Source of the DNA: an uncultured Prevotella sp.
GTDB lineage: Bacteria > Bacteroidota > Bacteroidia > Bacteroidales > Bacteroidaceae
Direction: 5' to 3'
Assembly: GCA_900316295.1 (NCBI GenBank)
Contig: ONCJ01000017.1
Location: 1-55,836, forward strand
Length of the DNA stretch: 55,836 nt
A program made the position numbers and the translations under genes. The notes under the pieces are model-generated. The model was not told where the DNA came from, made no database searches, and saw nothing but the letters and a program-made list of their open reading frames with translations. This document shows, in pieces, positions 27,873-37,755 of the stretch. How positions within the stretch are numbered: position 1 is the stretch's first letter; each line of letters opens with the position of its first letter.

Positions 27873-30800
27873 ATGAAGAAGGAAAAAACTATATTATGCA
27901 TCCTCGCCCTGTTCTGCACCATGGTGCAGGGGGCGTGGGCCGACACCTACGAATATCCTACGAAGACGAAGCCCAGTTTTTACAGCTCGTATGGCGAAAA
28001 GAGCAATGTCGTGGTCATCAACACGGCAGCCGAGCTGGCGTACATCACTGAACACTTCTACGAGGATTCGGGCTTCCCTGTCGATAGGGACGACTGGTCG
28101 CAACTGGACTACTATCTGAACGCTGACATCGACATGGGTACGGAGCACTCGTGGCTACCCATGGGCATAGGTTCGAACACCGGTTACAGTGGCAAGTTCT
28201 GGGGCAACGGCCACACCATCACCTACTATATATGGGATCTCGATGAAGCGGGTCAGGGTCTGTTCTCCACCATTCATACTTATGGGAGGGTGTATGATGT
28301 CAACGTGATTTGCAAAATCTTTTCCCACCAATCTCTTGTAGGCGGCATCGCCGGCCAAAGCTGGGGCCACATAGAAAACTGCACGGCAACTGTCAACATC
28401 CTCTGCCACGAAGTTCATTGTGTTGGCGGCATCGTCGGCTATACTCATTCGGGTGCCTTCGTGGCAGGCTGTCATGTGATGGGCAGGATAGAATGCACAG
28501 GCCCATCAATGCAAGTAGGCGGTATCACCGGCTGTATCGATGGTGCTTACATTACCACCGTACGCAATTGCTGGGTAGAGGCCGATATCATTACCGATGA
28601 AGCTCCCTCGCTCTATAATGCCGATGTGGGCGGCATTGCTGGTCAAAATGAATACTGTGTAGAGTACTGCTGCATGACGGGCAACGTGACGGTCAAAGGA
28701 AAGGAAACTGGCGTGGGCGGAATTGTTGGCAGCAACGAGAAAACAGTCAGCCACTGCACCTTCTACGGCACCGTGTCGGTCAACAAAGACCAGAAGAATA
28801 AATACGTGGGGGGTGAAGCTCCGGCGGGTTCTAGCGACAATATGTACGACGCGTTCAATCAAGACGAATACAACGATGCCAAAAGCAAAGGCTACGACCT
28901 GTATTGCCAAGCCATCAACTCTCCCTATGCCGTCAACGTCAAAAGCTATGGCATCGGGGGTCTTAAAGAAATAAATCCGAGATTTCGTCCAGGGGATACC
29001 GTCTGGCTGACTGTGACGTCTGAATCTCGCGAGTTGAAAGAGATTAGCGTGAAGACGGTTTCTGGTAGCGATATCCACGTATACAGCAATACCACTGGCT
29101 ATTATTTTATTATGCCGGCGAGAAATGTCAATGTTGTGGTCTGGTTCGACCACTTTGATTGGCCGACGGAAGGTGAAGGCACGGCAGAGGACCCGTACAC
29201 CATCCGCAGCAGCAGCGAATGGGGCACGTTTGCCAGCAGGGTCGCCGCCAGTGAAGACGATAAGGATAGGTATGAAGGCAAATACATCCGGCTGGAAACA
29301 GACCTTACTGTTACTGAGATGATAGGATACGATGATTATCGTCCCTTCAAGGGCACCTTCCTCGGCAACGGGCACACGCTGACATTCAATCAAAATATCT
29401 ATCCAGAACATGATGAAATACCTTGGCAGGGCATATCACCATTCCACTACATAAATGGCGCCACCATCAAGGACCTCAAGGTGGCAGGCACCATCACCTC
29501 ACGAACTGTCTATACGTCAGGCCTTGTAGGCTTCGCCGAAGGAAACAATCTCATTGAGAACTGCATCGTCACTACTACACTCAACATCAGCAGCGACTAT
29601 GCTGGCGGCATCGTAGGCAATGGACAGAAATCCAACACCACCATCAAGAACTGCGTCTTCGCAGGCACCATCAATGGTGTGGACGTCAACCATGCCAACA
29701 TCGGCGGCATCTGGGGCTGGAGCGACAGAGGTACACCCACACTTGAGAACTGCTTAGAGAAGGGTACCTACACCAACATCTCGTCTATGCACCCCATGGG
29801 CTTACAGGGCGGCAGCGGCACCATCACCAACTGCTATTACGTGACACCGCAGATTGGTTCGCCCAACAATGCCTGCTCAGTCAGTGGAGCCAAGCAGGCC
29901 CGTACTATCAGTGCCGGCGAGGGTGTCATCATCAGTAGCCTCGGCGAGGCTACGGCTACCTCCGTTGACGGAGGCATCACGGCATACAGCAAGGGCATCA
30001 AGTATGACGGCACCTACTACGCCGGCAATGGCGAGACCGTCAGCCTCGAGCTGAGCCATGGTAGCAAGACTGGCTACGCCTTCAGCCAATATGTTGCCTC
30101 GGCCGGAACGCTGAGCGGCACCACGCTGACCATGCCCGATGCCGACGTGACCATCAGCGCAGTGTGGACGAGGTTCGCACTCAGTGGCTCAGGTACTGCC
30201 GACGATCCCTACATCATCGGCAATACAGACGACTGGAATACCTTCGCTGGATGTGTCAACCAAGGCAACACCTTCACCGAAGAGTATGTGAAGCTGACCG
30301 CTGACATCAGTGTGACGACGATGGCAGGCACGGACACTTCCAACTCGTTCCAGGGCATCTTCGACGGCGACAACCACACGCTGACCTTCAACAATGGTAC
30401 TGCCGAGAGTCCTTTCAGCGAGCCATACTGTGCTCCGTTCCGTCACGTCAAGAACGCCGCTATTAAGGACTTGCACGTCGACGGCACCATCTACACCAGC
30501 GCACAGAAGGCCGCCGGCTTCGTGGGCGAGTCGCACGGTTCGCTCACCATCATGGACTGTCGCAGTTCAGTCAACATCAATAGCAGCACGAGCGGCGACG
30601 GCACCCATGGTGGATTTGTCAGCACGCTGAGCGGAGCCAGAAATACCATCATCATCGATGGCTGTGTCTTCGACGGCTCCTTTGCCACCACTGCCGGCAC
30701 CAACAACTGCGGCGGCTTCGTCGGCTGGCCCGTATATAACCGCCCCGTCATCGAGAACTCGCTCATGATTCCCGCCAGCGTGGGCGCCGGAATGCTTGCC

Positions 30801-31169
30801 AACACCTTCACCCGCGTGTACTCCACCAACGAGCCCACCATCACCAACTGCTACTACGTCGCTGTAGATAACCTGCCCGCCAACCAGGGCACGCAGGCAT
30901 ACGCCCAGCCCTCCGTCCCTGCCAATCTCGGCAATCCAGTACATGACTATGGCATGATGGCGTTCTACGATAAAGGCATCCTCTACGATGGCACATTCTA
31001 CGCTTACGGCGATGAAGAGGGTGATGGCATCGAAGCTATTGAAAATGGAGAAGTGAAAAATGACAATAAGACTGACGTGTGGTACACTCTCGACGGTCGT
31101 AAGTTCGTTGGTAAGCCAACGCAGTGCGGCATATATATTAACAATGGCAACAAGGTCGCGATTAAGTGA
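27873..31169 (+). CDS. Large secreted GLUG-repeat surface protein
   Basis: 1098 residues from the chosen start; the signal peptide is MKKEKTILCILALFCTMVQG, cut near AWAD. An in-frame ATG at 27843 is an alternative but would bury the signal. The body carries many GLUG-type turns, such as VGGIAGQSWGHIENC, GGIVGYTHSGAFVAGC and GGIWGWSDRG, interrupted by two segments ending MPARNVNVVVWFD and MPDADVTISAVW that resemble InlB-type beta repeats. The end, WYTLDGRKFVGKPTQCGIYI, is the short C-terminal module common on secreted Prevotella proteins, possibly a type IX secretion signal. Likely an adhesin or substrate-binding surface protein. The gene is GC-richer than the flanking DNA. Confidence 0.82.
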   Translation: MKKEKTILCILALFCTMVQGAWADTYEYPTKTKPSFYSSYGEKSNVVVINTAAELAYITEHFYEDSGFPVDRDDWSQLDYYLNADIDMGTEHSWLPMGIGSNTGYSGKFWGNGHTITYYIWDLDEAGQGLFSTIHTYGRVYDVNVICKIFSHQSLVGGIAGQSWGHIENCTATVNILCHEVHCVGGIVGYTHSGAFVAGCHVMGRIECTGPSMQVGGITGCIDGAYITTVRNCWVEADIITDEAPSLYNADVGGIAGQNEYCVEYCCMTGNVTVKGKETGVGGIVGSNEKTVSHCTFYGTVSVNKDQKNKYVGGEAPAGSSDNMYDAFNQDEYNDAKSKGYDLYCQAINSPYAVNVKSYGIGGLKEINPRFRPGDTVWLTVTSESRELKEISVKTVSGSDIHVYSNTTGYYFIMPARNVNVVVWFDHFDWPTEGEGTAEDPYTIRSSSEWGTFASRVAASEDDKDRYEGKYIRLETDLTVTEMIGYDDYRPFKGTFLGNGHTLTFNQNIYPEHDEIPWQGISPFHYINGATIKDLKVAGTITSRTVYTSGLVGFAEGNNLIENCIVTTTLNISSDYAGGIVGNGQKSNTTIKNCVFAGTINGVDVNHANIGGIWGWSDRGTPTLENCLEKGTYTNISSMHPMGLQGGSGTITNCYYVTPQIGSPNNACSVSGAKQARTISAGEGVIISSLGEATATSVDGGITAYSKGIKYDGTYYAGNGETVSLELSHGSKTGYAFSQYVASAGTLSGTTLTMPDADVTISAVWTRFALSGSGTADDPYIIGNTDDWNTFAGCVNQGNTFTEEYVKLTADISVTTMAGTDTSNSFQGIFDGDNHTLTFNNGTAESPFSEPYCAPFRHVKNAAIKDLHVDGTIYTSAQKAAGFVGESHGSLTIMDCRSSVNINSSTSGDGTHGGFVSTLSGARNTIIIDGCVFDGSFATTAGTNNCGGFVGWPVYNRPVIENSLMIPASVGAGMLANTFTRVYSTNEPTITNCYYVAVDNLPANQGTQAYAQPSVPANLGNPVHDYGMMAFYDKGILYDGTFYAYGDEEGDGIEAIENGEVKNDNKTDVWYTLDGRKFVGKPTQCGIYINNGNKVAIK

Positions 31170-31178
31170 GAAAAGAAC

Positions 31179-31216
31179 CGAGCTCGCTCACGTTCGGAAG
31201 AACTTGAGCGAGCTCG
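31179..31216. repeat. 12-bp hairpin after the GLUG gene
   Basis: CGAGCTCGCTCA (31179-31190) pairs with TGAGCGAGCTCG (31205-31216) around a 14-base loop. It shares GCTCACGTTCGG with 391-402. It may end the GLUG transcript, but there is no T tract. Confidence 0.6.
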
Positions 31217-31220
31217 AACT

Positions 31221-31250
31221 TTGTTCTGCTCTCGGTTTTCAGTTCCTTTG
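31221..31250 (+). promoter_or_regulatory. Upstream, probably decayed copy of the prfC promoter
   Basis: TTG 31221-31223, 19-bp spacer, TTCCTTTG 31243-31250 (first A of the -7 box changed). The stretch TTGTTCTGCTCTCGGTTTTC is repeated at the working promoter 81 bp downstream. Confidence 0.5.
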
Positions 31251-31301
31251 GCTTCGCCGAAGGTAGGATGCACCTCGGCATAAAAAATAAACAAGTTTAT
31301 T

Positions 31302-31331
31302 TTGTTCTGCTCTCGGTTTTCACTACCTTTG
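31302..31331 (+). promoter_or_regulatory. prfC promoter
   Basis: TTG 31302-31304, 19-bp spacer, TACCTTTG 31324-31331, 20 bases before the start codon. Confidence 0.75.
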
Positions 31332-31350
31332 CAGGCAAAAAGAAAAGATT

Positions 31351-32937
31351 ATGAATCAAGAGATAGAAAGAAGACGAACGTTTGCAATTATCTCCCACCC
31401 TGACGCAGGTAAGACAACACTGACCGAGAAGTTCCTGTTGTTTGGCGGACAGATACAGGTGGCAGGTGCCGTGAAAAGCAACAAAATCAGGAAGACCGCT
31501 ACGAGCGACTGGATGGACATTGAGAAACAACGTGGAATCTCCGTATCGACATCTGTGATGGAGTTTGACTATACGCCCGACGGCTCTGACATAGAATACA
31601 AGGTAAACATCCTCGACACCCCTGGTCACCAAGACTTTGCCGAAGACACATACCGCACACTGACCGCCGTCGATTCTGCCATCATCGTAGTGGACGGAGC
31701 TAAGGGTGTGGAGACGCAGACAAGGAAGCTAATGGAGGTGTGCCGCATGCGCAACACGCCAGTAATCATCTTCATCAACAAGATGGACCGTGAGGGTCGC
31801 GACCCCTTCGACCTGCTCGACGAACTGGAACAGGAGCTACAGATAAAGGTGCGCCCACTGTCGTGGCCCATCAATCAGGGACAGAAGTTCAAGGGTGTAT
31901 ACAATATCTATGAGAACAAGCTCGACCTCTTCACTCCCGACAAGCAACGAGTGACGGAGAAAGTAGAGGTAGACATCAACAGCAAGGAGCTCGACGAGCG
32001 CGTGGGCGAGAAGGACGCACAACAACTGCGTGACGACCTGGAACTGGTAGACGGTGTATATCCTGAGTTTCAGGTGGAGACCTACCGCTCGGCTGAGGTG
32101 GCACCAGTATTCTTCGGTTCGGCTCTGAACAACTTCGGCGTACAGGAACTCCTGAACTGCTTCGTAGAGATAGCTCCCTCACCTAAGCCGACGAAGGCCG
32201 AGGAGCGTGACATCCAGCCCGACGAGCCAAAATTCACGGGATTCATCTTCAAAATCACAGCCAACATAGACCCCAACCATCGCTCATGTATAGCCTTCTG
32301 CAAGGTATGCTCAGGCAAGTTCCTACGCAACCAGCCCTACCTGCATGTGCGTCAGGGCAAGACTCTCAGGTTCTCCTCTCCCACACAGTTCATGGCGCAG
32401 CGTAAGAGCACCATCGAGGAGGCATGGCCAGGCGACATCGTAGGTCTGCCAGACAATGGCATATTCAAGATAGGCGACACCCTGACCGAGGGAGAGCAGA
32501 TACACTTCCGCGGACTACCGTCATTCTCTCCAGAGATGTTCAAGTACATCGAGAACGACGACCCTATGAAGTCGAAGCAGTTGGAGAAAGGCATTCAGCA
32601 ACTCATGGACGAGGGCGTGGCGCAGCTGTTTGTCAATCAGTTTAATGGCAGGAAAATCATCGGTACCGTAGGTCAGCTGCAGTTCGAGGTGATACAGTAC
32701 CGACTGGAGAACGAATATAACGCCAAATGCCGCTGGGAGCCCGTCCATCTGTATAAGGCATGCTGGATAGAAGCCGACGACGACAAGGAGCTCGACAACT
32801 TCAAGAAACGTAAATACCAATATATGGCGAAGGACCGCGAGGGTCGAGATGTCTTCCTTGCCGACTCGGGCTATGTACTCTCCATGGCTCAGCAAGACTT
32901 CGAACACATCAAGTTCCACTTCACGAGCGAGTTCTAA
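31351..32937 (+). CDS. prfC: Peptide chain release factor 3
   Basis: Translational GTPase that recycles RF1 and RF2 after termination. 528 residues. G1 is [12 protein letters not shown] (15-26); switch [11 protein letters not shown]4 NKMDREG. The [16 protein letters not shown]-like stretch after G1 and the RF3-specific C-terminal domain ([29 protein letters not shown]) separate it from EF-G. The cotH gene follows after 29 bases and may share the transcript. Confidence 0.96.
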   Translation: MNQEIERRRTFAIISHPDAGKTTLTEKFLLFGGQIQVAGAVKSNKIRKTATSDWMDIEKQRGISVSTSVMEFDYTPDGSDIEYKVNILDTPGHQDFAEDTYRTLTAVDSAIIVVDGAKGVETQTRKLMEVCRMRNTPVIIFINKMDREGRDPFDLLDELEQELQIKVRPLSWPINQGQKFKGVYNIYENKLDLFTPDKQRVTEKVEVDINSKELDERVGEKDAQQLRDDLELVDGVYPEFQVETYRSAEVAPVFFGSALNNFGVQELLNCFVEIAPSPKPTKAEERDIQPDEPKFTGFIFKITANIDPNHRSCIAFCKVCSGKFLRNQPYLHVRQGKTLRFSSPTQFMAQRKSTIEEAWPGDIVGLPDNGIFKIGDTLTEGEQIHFRGLPSFSPEMFKYIENDDPMKSKQLEKGIQQLMDEGVAQLFVNQFNGRKIIGTVGQLQFEVIQYRLENEYNAKCRWEPVHLYKACWIEADDDKELDNFKKRKYQYMAKDREGRDVFLADSGYVLSMAQQDFEHIKFHFTSEF

Positions 32938-32966
32938 CCACCCAACCACCACATACCACCCTAACC

Positions 32967-35423
32967 ATGCGTATCTTTACAACCATCCTATCTTGTCTGA
33001 TAATGAGCATAGCTCATGCTCAACTACAAATCAACGAACTGATGCAATCCAACATAGACTGCGTCATGGACGACCTGAACGAGTTTCCTGACTCATGGGT
33101 CGAGCTATACAACAACAGTACGACAACCGTAGACCTAGGCGAATACAAACTGGGCGACTCTGACAACGGGACGGTAGCATGGCAACTGCCCAGCCAGTCG
33201 GTGGCTCCCTACGGATATGTGGTGGTATATTGTGACAAGGAGTCCAACGGACTGCACACCGACTTCCGTCTGGACTCAGGCAAGGGCGCTGCAGCTTATC
33301 TCTTCAAAGGTGACGAGGTGGCGGACAAGGTGAGCGGCCTGAAGAAACAGCCTGCACCCAACATAGCATGGGGACGACTCAACGAGACCTCCACCTCATG
33401 GGGCTACCAGTACTCGCCCACCCCAGGCAAACAAAACTGTGGTACGCTATGCACGACTATTCTGGGTGAACCCATTTTCTCAGAGAAAGGAAGAGTCATC
33501 ATAGGACAACAAAACATCAGTCTCACCCTGACCACACCCGAGGGTTCGCCCGAAGGTACTGAGATAAGATATACCATCAACGGCAGCGAACCCACACGAC
33601 TTAGCTACCTCTACCAGTCGCCCATAAGCATCACCGAGACACAGGTGGTCAGGGCAAAACTATTCTGCCGAGGCTACCTCTCGCCACGCTCCACCACACA
33701 GTCGTTTATCTTCCATCCTCGCACGCAGACACTACCCATCATCTCCATCGTCACCGACGATAAGTATCTTAACGACGACAAGATAGGAATATACGTAGAT
33801 GGTACATACAACACCAGTCAGAAGAACTACAAATACGACTGGCGACGACCTATCAACATAGAGTATTTCGAACAGTCGGGCGAAGAGAGCCGACTCAACC
33901 AACTCTGCGAGACACGTATTCAGGGCGGTGCTACGAGGGAAAATCCCAGAAAATCACTTGCCATATACGCCAACAAACGATTTGGCGAGAAAAGATTCAA
34001 GTATGAGTTCTTCCCCGACCAGCGACCAGGCGTTACTGACTTCAAATCGCTCGTACTGAGAAACGCTGGCAACGACTTCGGGGGACTCTACCTGCGCGAC
34101 GCTATCATACAGCGCACAATGGCAAGTCATACCGACCTTGACTGGCAGGCTTGGGCTCCGTCGATAGTATATATCAATGGTACGTATATGGGAATGCTCA
34201 ATATCAGAGAGCGAAGCAACGAAGACAATATCTACACCCACTACGACGGACTCGAGGACATAGACATGTTCGAAAACTGGTGGGAACTCAAGGAGGGCGA
34301 CTGGCAGAACTATAATGCCTTCCGCGACTTCTACAATGAACATGGACATACACTTGCCGAATATGAGCAATGGATAGACTGGAAGGAGTTTATCAACCTG
34401 ATGCTCATGAACCTATACTACAACAACCAAGACTTCCCTGGCAACAACATCGTGATGTGGCGACCACGGACGGCAGACGGAGTATGGAGGTTTATTGCCA
34501 AAGACACCGACTTCGGACTTGGACTGTACGACTCCTCGCCGGCATACAACACCATAGAGTGGATATACAACCCCGACTATGACGCCGACCACGCTTGGGC
34601 AAACAAATACGAGCACACGCGTCTCTTCCGCAGGATGATGGAAGATACCGACTTCAAGCGCGAGTTTATAGACAGGGCGGCGGTATATATGGGCGACTTC
34701 ATGAACGAACGAGGCACCAGAGCCGTATGGGATCCCATGTACGAACGGATAAAGACCGAATATCAGTACCATCACGACCTGCTCAACCAGTGGTGGCCCG
34801 ACTATGCTGGCGAGATGACGAAAGCACAAAGCTGGTTAGCCCAGCGTACCGACGAGTTTTACAAGCAGATAGCCAACTACTACAGCCTCGGTACTCCGAC
34901 ACCACTCATCGTAAACAAGGAACTTAGCGACGAAGACAGGGCTAACGTAGACATCACATTCAACGGCATACCCGTGACCACAGGCATCTTCGACGGTAAA
35001 TTCTTCCGTGGCAGAGCCATGAGCCTGAAAGCCAAAGCCCACGAAGGAAAAGTGGTGAAGGGATGGAACATCACGGTGGTGCCCACTGCGACAAACACAC
35101 CCATCTCCTTCCAGACCACAGGCGACACATATAACGCAAGCATGAGCAACGTCAACACCATGACCATCAACGTCATACTCGAAGACGACCTGAGCGGAAT
35201 AGATAATATTGAACAAAACCAACAAGAATGGACTTGGAGCAAAAACAATAACATGATACACCTGAGAGGACTTGCCGACAACACCCGCGTCAGACTGTAT
35301 GACTGCCGAGGTATTCTTGTTTTCGACCAGAAGACCAAAGGTAGCGAGACCTCTGTCAACATACAACCACATAATATATACATCCTAAAAGTAGGAGACA
35401 AAACGATAAAGATAAATGATTAG
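32967..35423 (+). CDS. Secreted CotH-kinase-family protein with lamin-tail domain
   Basis: 818 residues with a signal peptide ending IAHAQ (about 18). Domains: lamin-tail beta sandwich (about 20-150, LQINELMQSN, WVELYNNST), a chitobiase-type beta domain (170-250, IRYTINGSEPT), and the CotH kinase-like domain (about 255-610), with the expected RIQGGATRENPRKSLA, LLNIRERSNEDN-type and IAKDTDFGLGLY aspartate motifs. A C-terminal module (about 755-818, VRLYDCRGILVFDQ then NIYILKVGDKTIKI) resembles a type IX secretion end. CotH kinases phosphorylate extracellular proteins; in Bacteroidetes the target is unknown. The SGNH gene starts inside its last codons. Confidence 0.85.
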   Translation: MRIFTTILSCLIMSIAHAQLQINELMQSNIDCVMDDLNEFPDSWVELYNNSTTTVDLGEYKLGDSDNGTVAWQLPSQSVAPYGYVVVYCDKESNGLHTDFRLDSGKGAAAYLFKGDEVADKVSGLKKQPAPNIAWGRLNETSTSWGYQYSPTPGKQNCGTLCTTILGEPIFSEKGRVIIGQQNISLTLTTPEGSPEGTEIRYTINGSEPTRLSYLYQSPISITETQVVRAKLFCRGYLSPRSTTQSFIFHPRTQTLPIISIVTDDKYLNDDKIGIYVDGTYNTSQKNYKYDWRRPINIEYFEQSGEESRLNQLCETRIQGGATRENPRKSLAIYANKRFGEKRFKYEFFPDQRPGVTDFKSLVLRNAGNDFGGLYLRDAIIQRTMASHTDLDWQAWAPSIVYINGTYMGMLNIRERSNEDNIYTHYDGLEDIDMFENWWELKEGDWQNYNAFRDFYNEHGHTLAEYEQWIDWKEFINLMLMNLYYNNQDFPGNNIVMWRPRTADGVWRFIAKDTDFGLGLYDSSPAYNTIEWIYNPDYDADHAWANKYEHTRLFRRMMEDTDFKREFIDRAAVYMGDFMNERGTRAVWDPMYERIKTEYQYHHDLLNQWWPDYAGEMTKAQSWLAQRTDEFYKQIANYYSLGTPTPLIVNKELSDEDRANVDITFNGIPVTTGIFDGKFFRGRAMSLKAKAHEGKVVKGWNITVVPTATNTPISFQTTGDTYNASMSNVNTMTINVILEDDLSGIDNIEQNQQEWTWSKNNNMIHLRGLADNTRVRLYDCRGILVFDQKTKGSETSVNIQPHNIYILKVGDKTIKIND

Positions 35424-36216
35424 GCTGGTACTTTTTCTTTCTATCATGCTGCTGTCGACAATCATGCCCGATGCAGCACGTGCCCAACAACAACTACACA
35501 TCGCCATTCTGGGCGACTCTAACACATGGCTGGGTGGTGACGAGTGTGACAACCAGAAGGGATGGAACAAATGGTTTAAGGACATCCTTCAGCCCGCCTC
35601 TTGTCGTAGCTACGCAAGGAGTGGAGCCACATGGACCCACACCACAAAGACCAAGCGCGACACGAAAGAGAACATAGGCAAGCTGGGCAAAGACAACGTC
35701 ATATTCAATCAGGTTATGCGACTGAAGGAGGCTTACGACCGAGGCGAACAACATAAGCCCGACTTAATACTTATTGCCGCCGGTACCAACGACGCTTGGT
35801 TCAAGAAAGAGCGCCCCAATGCCTTCAACAAGGATGCTGACGACGTATTCGCAGAGAGCAGTAAGGACTTCAGAAAGAACGATATCGACGAGATACTCAC
35901 ACTTGCCGAAGCGGTGAGATACGACTGCGAATGGCTCTCACACTTCTTCCCCGAGGCACAGATTATACTCCTCTCACCGCTACAGACCACTGCCGCACCA
36001 ACAGAACTGATACATCAGGCTGGCGATATCATTGAGGAGTGTGGCAGAAGAATGAGCATCAACACCATCCGACAGGACTACGGCTCGTGTGTCAACGCCA
36101 TGCACGAGAAGGAGGCATACAGATATACATACGACGGTACGCACACCAGCGTGGAGGGTGCCAAGCGCAACGGCTACTACATAGCCCGTCAGGTGAAATC
36201 GATGTTGTACTATTAG
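35416..36216 (+). CDS. Secreted SGNH/GDSL-type hydrolase
   Basis: 266 residues with signal peptide (ends ARAQ, about 24). Catalytic blocks: Ser in LGDSNTW (S35), AAGTNDAW (N125), and D240 and H243 in YDGTHTSVEG. It is a likely carbohydrate or lipid esterase acting outside the cytoplasm. It overlaps the cotH end by 8 bases (ATG at 35416), so the two are coupled. In front of an acyltransferase pair it could remove the acyl groups that pair adds; that role is inference. Confidence 0.85.
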   Translation: MIRLVLFLSIMLLSTIMPDAARAQQQLHIAILGDSNTWLGGDECDNQKGWNKWFKDILQPASCRSYARSGATWTHTTKTKRDTKENIGKLGKDNVIFNQVMRLKEAYDRGEQHKPDLILIAAGTNDAWFKKERPNAFNKDADDVFAESSKDFRKNDIDEILTLAEAVRYDCEWLSHFFPEAQIILLSPLQTTAAPTELIHQAGDIIEECGRRMSINTIRQDYGSCVNAMHEKEAYRYTYDGTHTSVEGAKRNGYYIARQVKSMLYY

Positions 36217-36295
36217 TCCTTAAAGTCCTTAAAGTCCTTAAAGACCTTAAAGACCTTAAAGACCCTAAAGACCTTAAAGACCTTAAAGTCCTTAA
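36217..36295 (+). repeat. 9-bp tandem repeat array (TCCTTAAAG / ACCTTAAAG)
   Basis: Eight full 9-bp units from 36217 to 36288 plus a 7-base partial unit. It starts on the base after the SGNH stop and ends 20 bases before the acyltransferase start. Units vary only at the first base and once in the middle (ACCCTAAAG). Confidence 0.9.
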
Positions 36296-36315
36296 CTCCT
36301 AAAAATAAAAAACAA

Positions 36316-37752
36316 GTGGTTTTCTCAGACTTATTCTTTATCTTCACATTCCTGCCCACATTCATCCTGTGCTACCTCTTGGCTTCTGGCATAGACCGAT
36401 GGACAGGCAACAACAGCAATATAGCCAAAAACATAGTTCTGGTAGTATTCTCGCTGATATTCTATGCGTGGGGCGAACCAGTATATGTGTTCTTGATGAT
36501 AGGAAGTGTCATCATAAACTACTTCGTAGGCAGACTCATCGACAAAGGTGAGGGTACAGGGCGCAAAACCGCGCTCACCATCGGACTCATCCTCAACATT
36601 GCCATACTGGGAACATTCAAGTATGCAGGATTTTTCGGTGAGATACTTCAGAGTCTCGGCTTGCCAGTGACACCTCCCGCCATAGCTCTGCCCATCGGCA
36701 TCAGTTTCTATACATTCCAGTCTATATCCTACCTGATAGACGTCTACAGACGAGAGTCACCCGTACAGCGCCGTTTCATCAACCTGCTGCTGTATATCTC
36801 AATGTTCCCGCAACTCATCGCTGGACCTATCGTGCGTTATGGTACTGTGGCAAAGGAGATAATGCAGCGCAGGATATGTACGAGAGACTTTGCCGAAGGT
36901 ATCTACCGCTTTCTCATCGGACTGGGCAAGAAGGTGATTATAGCCAATCAGATGTCAGAGATAGTCGACCAGTTTCTGGTCAACGGACTATCCGAGCTTT
37001 CTACAGGCGGAGCATGGATAGGCGTATTGGCATTCACCTTCCAGATCTATTTCGACTTCTCTGGATATAGCGACATGGCTATCGGACTGGGACGCTGTAT
37101 GGGTTTCCACTTCAATGAGAACTTCCGCCATCCCTATTGCTGTAACAGCATCACCGACTTCTGGCGTCGTTGGCACATCTCACTCGGTAGCTTCTTTCGC
37201 GACTACGTATATATCCCCATGGGGGGCAATCGTCGTCACCAGGCTCTCAACATCCTCGTAGTATGGTTCCTGACGGGAATGTGGCACGGTGCCAGCTGGA
37301 ACTTTATCATCTGGGGACTCTACTTCGGACTTATCGTGATGATAGAGAAATACACCCTACTACGTGTCATCGGCAAGATACCCTCTGCCCTACTCCATGT
37401 CTACAGTCTGCTGCTTGTAATCACAGGCTGGGGAATATTCTATTTCGACGACTTCCGGAAGATGACCACATTCTTCCAAGCATATTTCGGACAAAGCACC
37501 CACGCTACCGACTTCACCGTAGAGAGTGCGCTGACTGACCATTTCTGGCTATGGATAGTCGCGATAGTGCTGAGTATGCCCGTAAGAGATGCCGTAGCCA
37601 ACGGGCTTCAGAAGATGATGGGCTCTGACTCGCATGTCTATCCCGTCATCATCAACACCTCACGCATACTGTTGTCGGTCGTCATCCTCATCCTGAGCAC
37701 AGCCCTCCTCGTAGGTGCTACCAACAACGCATTTATCTATACAAGATTCTAA
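36316..37752 (+). CDS. MBOAT-family O-acyltransferase (AlgI/DltB-like)
   Basis: 478 residues, about ten membrane helices. Moves acyl groups across the inner membrane onto surface glycans. MBOAT signatures: DFWRRWHISLGSFFRDYVYIP (H287) and FLTGMWHGASWNF with the catalytic H324. The start is a GTG at 36316, chosen because MVFSDLFF matches the family N-terminus and no ATG is near. It is followed by the DHHW protein after 3 bases, the usual AlgI-AlgJ arrangement. Confidence 0.92.
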   Translation: MVFSDLFFIFTFLPTFILCYLLASGIDRWTGNNSNIAKNIVLVVFSLIFYAWGEPVYVFLMIGSVIINYFVGRLIDKGEGTGRKTALTIGLILNIAILGTFKYAGFFGEILQSLGLPVTPPAIALPIGISFYTFQSISYLIDVYRRESPVQRRFINLLLYISMFPQLIAGPIVRYGTVAKEIMQRRICTRDFAEGIYRFLIGLGKKVIIANQMSEIVDQFLVNGLSELSTGGAWIGVLAFTFQIYFDFSGYSDMAIGLGRCMGFHFNENFRHPYCCNSITDFWRRWHISLGSFFRDYVYIPMGGNRRHQALNILVVWFLTGMWHGASWNFIIWGLYFGLIVMIEKYTLLRVIGKIPSALLHVYSLLLVITGWGIFYFDDFRKMTTFFQAYFGQSTHATDFTVESALTDHFWLWIVAIVLSMPVRDAVANGLQKMMGSDSHVYPVIINTSRILLSVVILILSTALLVGATNNAFIYTRF

Positions 37753-37755
37753 GCC

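Noticed and set aside
28506-29411. 301-codon minus-strand frame inside the GLUG gene
   Set aside because: Shadow of a GC-richer repetitive gene; no promoter or domain.
36217-36295. CRISPR-like array
   Set aside because: Units are 9 bp with no unique spacers and no cas genes nearby.
36039-36302. Frame ending in [12 protein letters not shown] repeats
   Set aside because: Out-of-frame reading of the SGNH gene running into the 9-bp array; not a gene.
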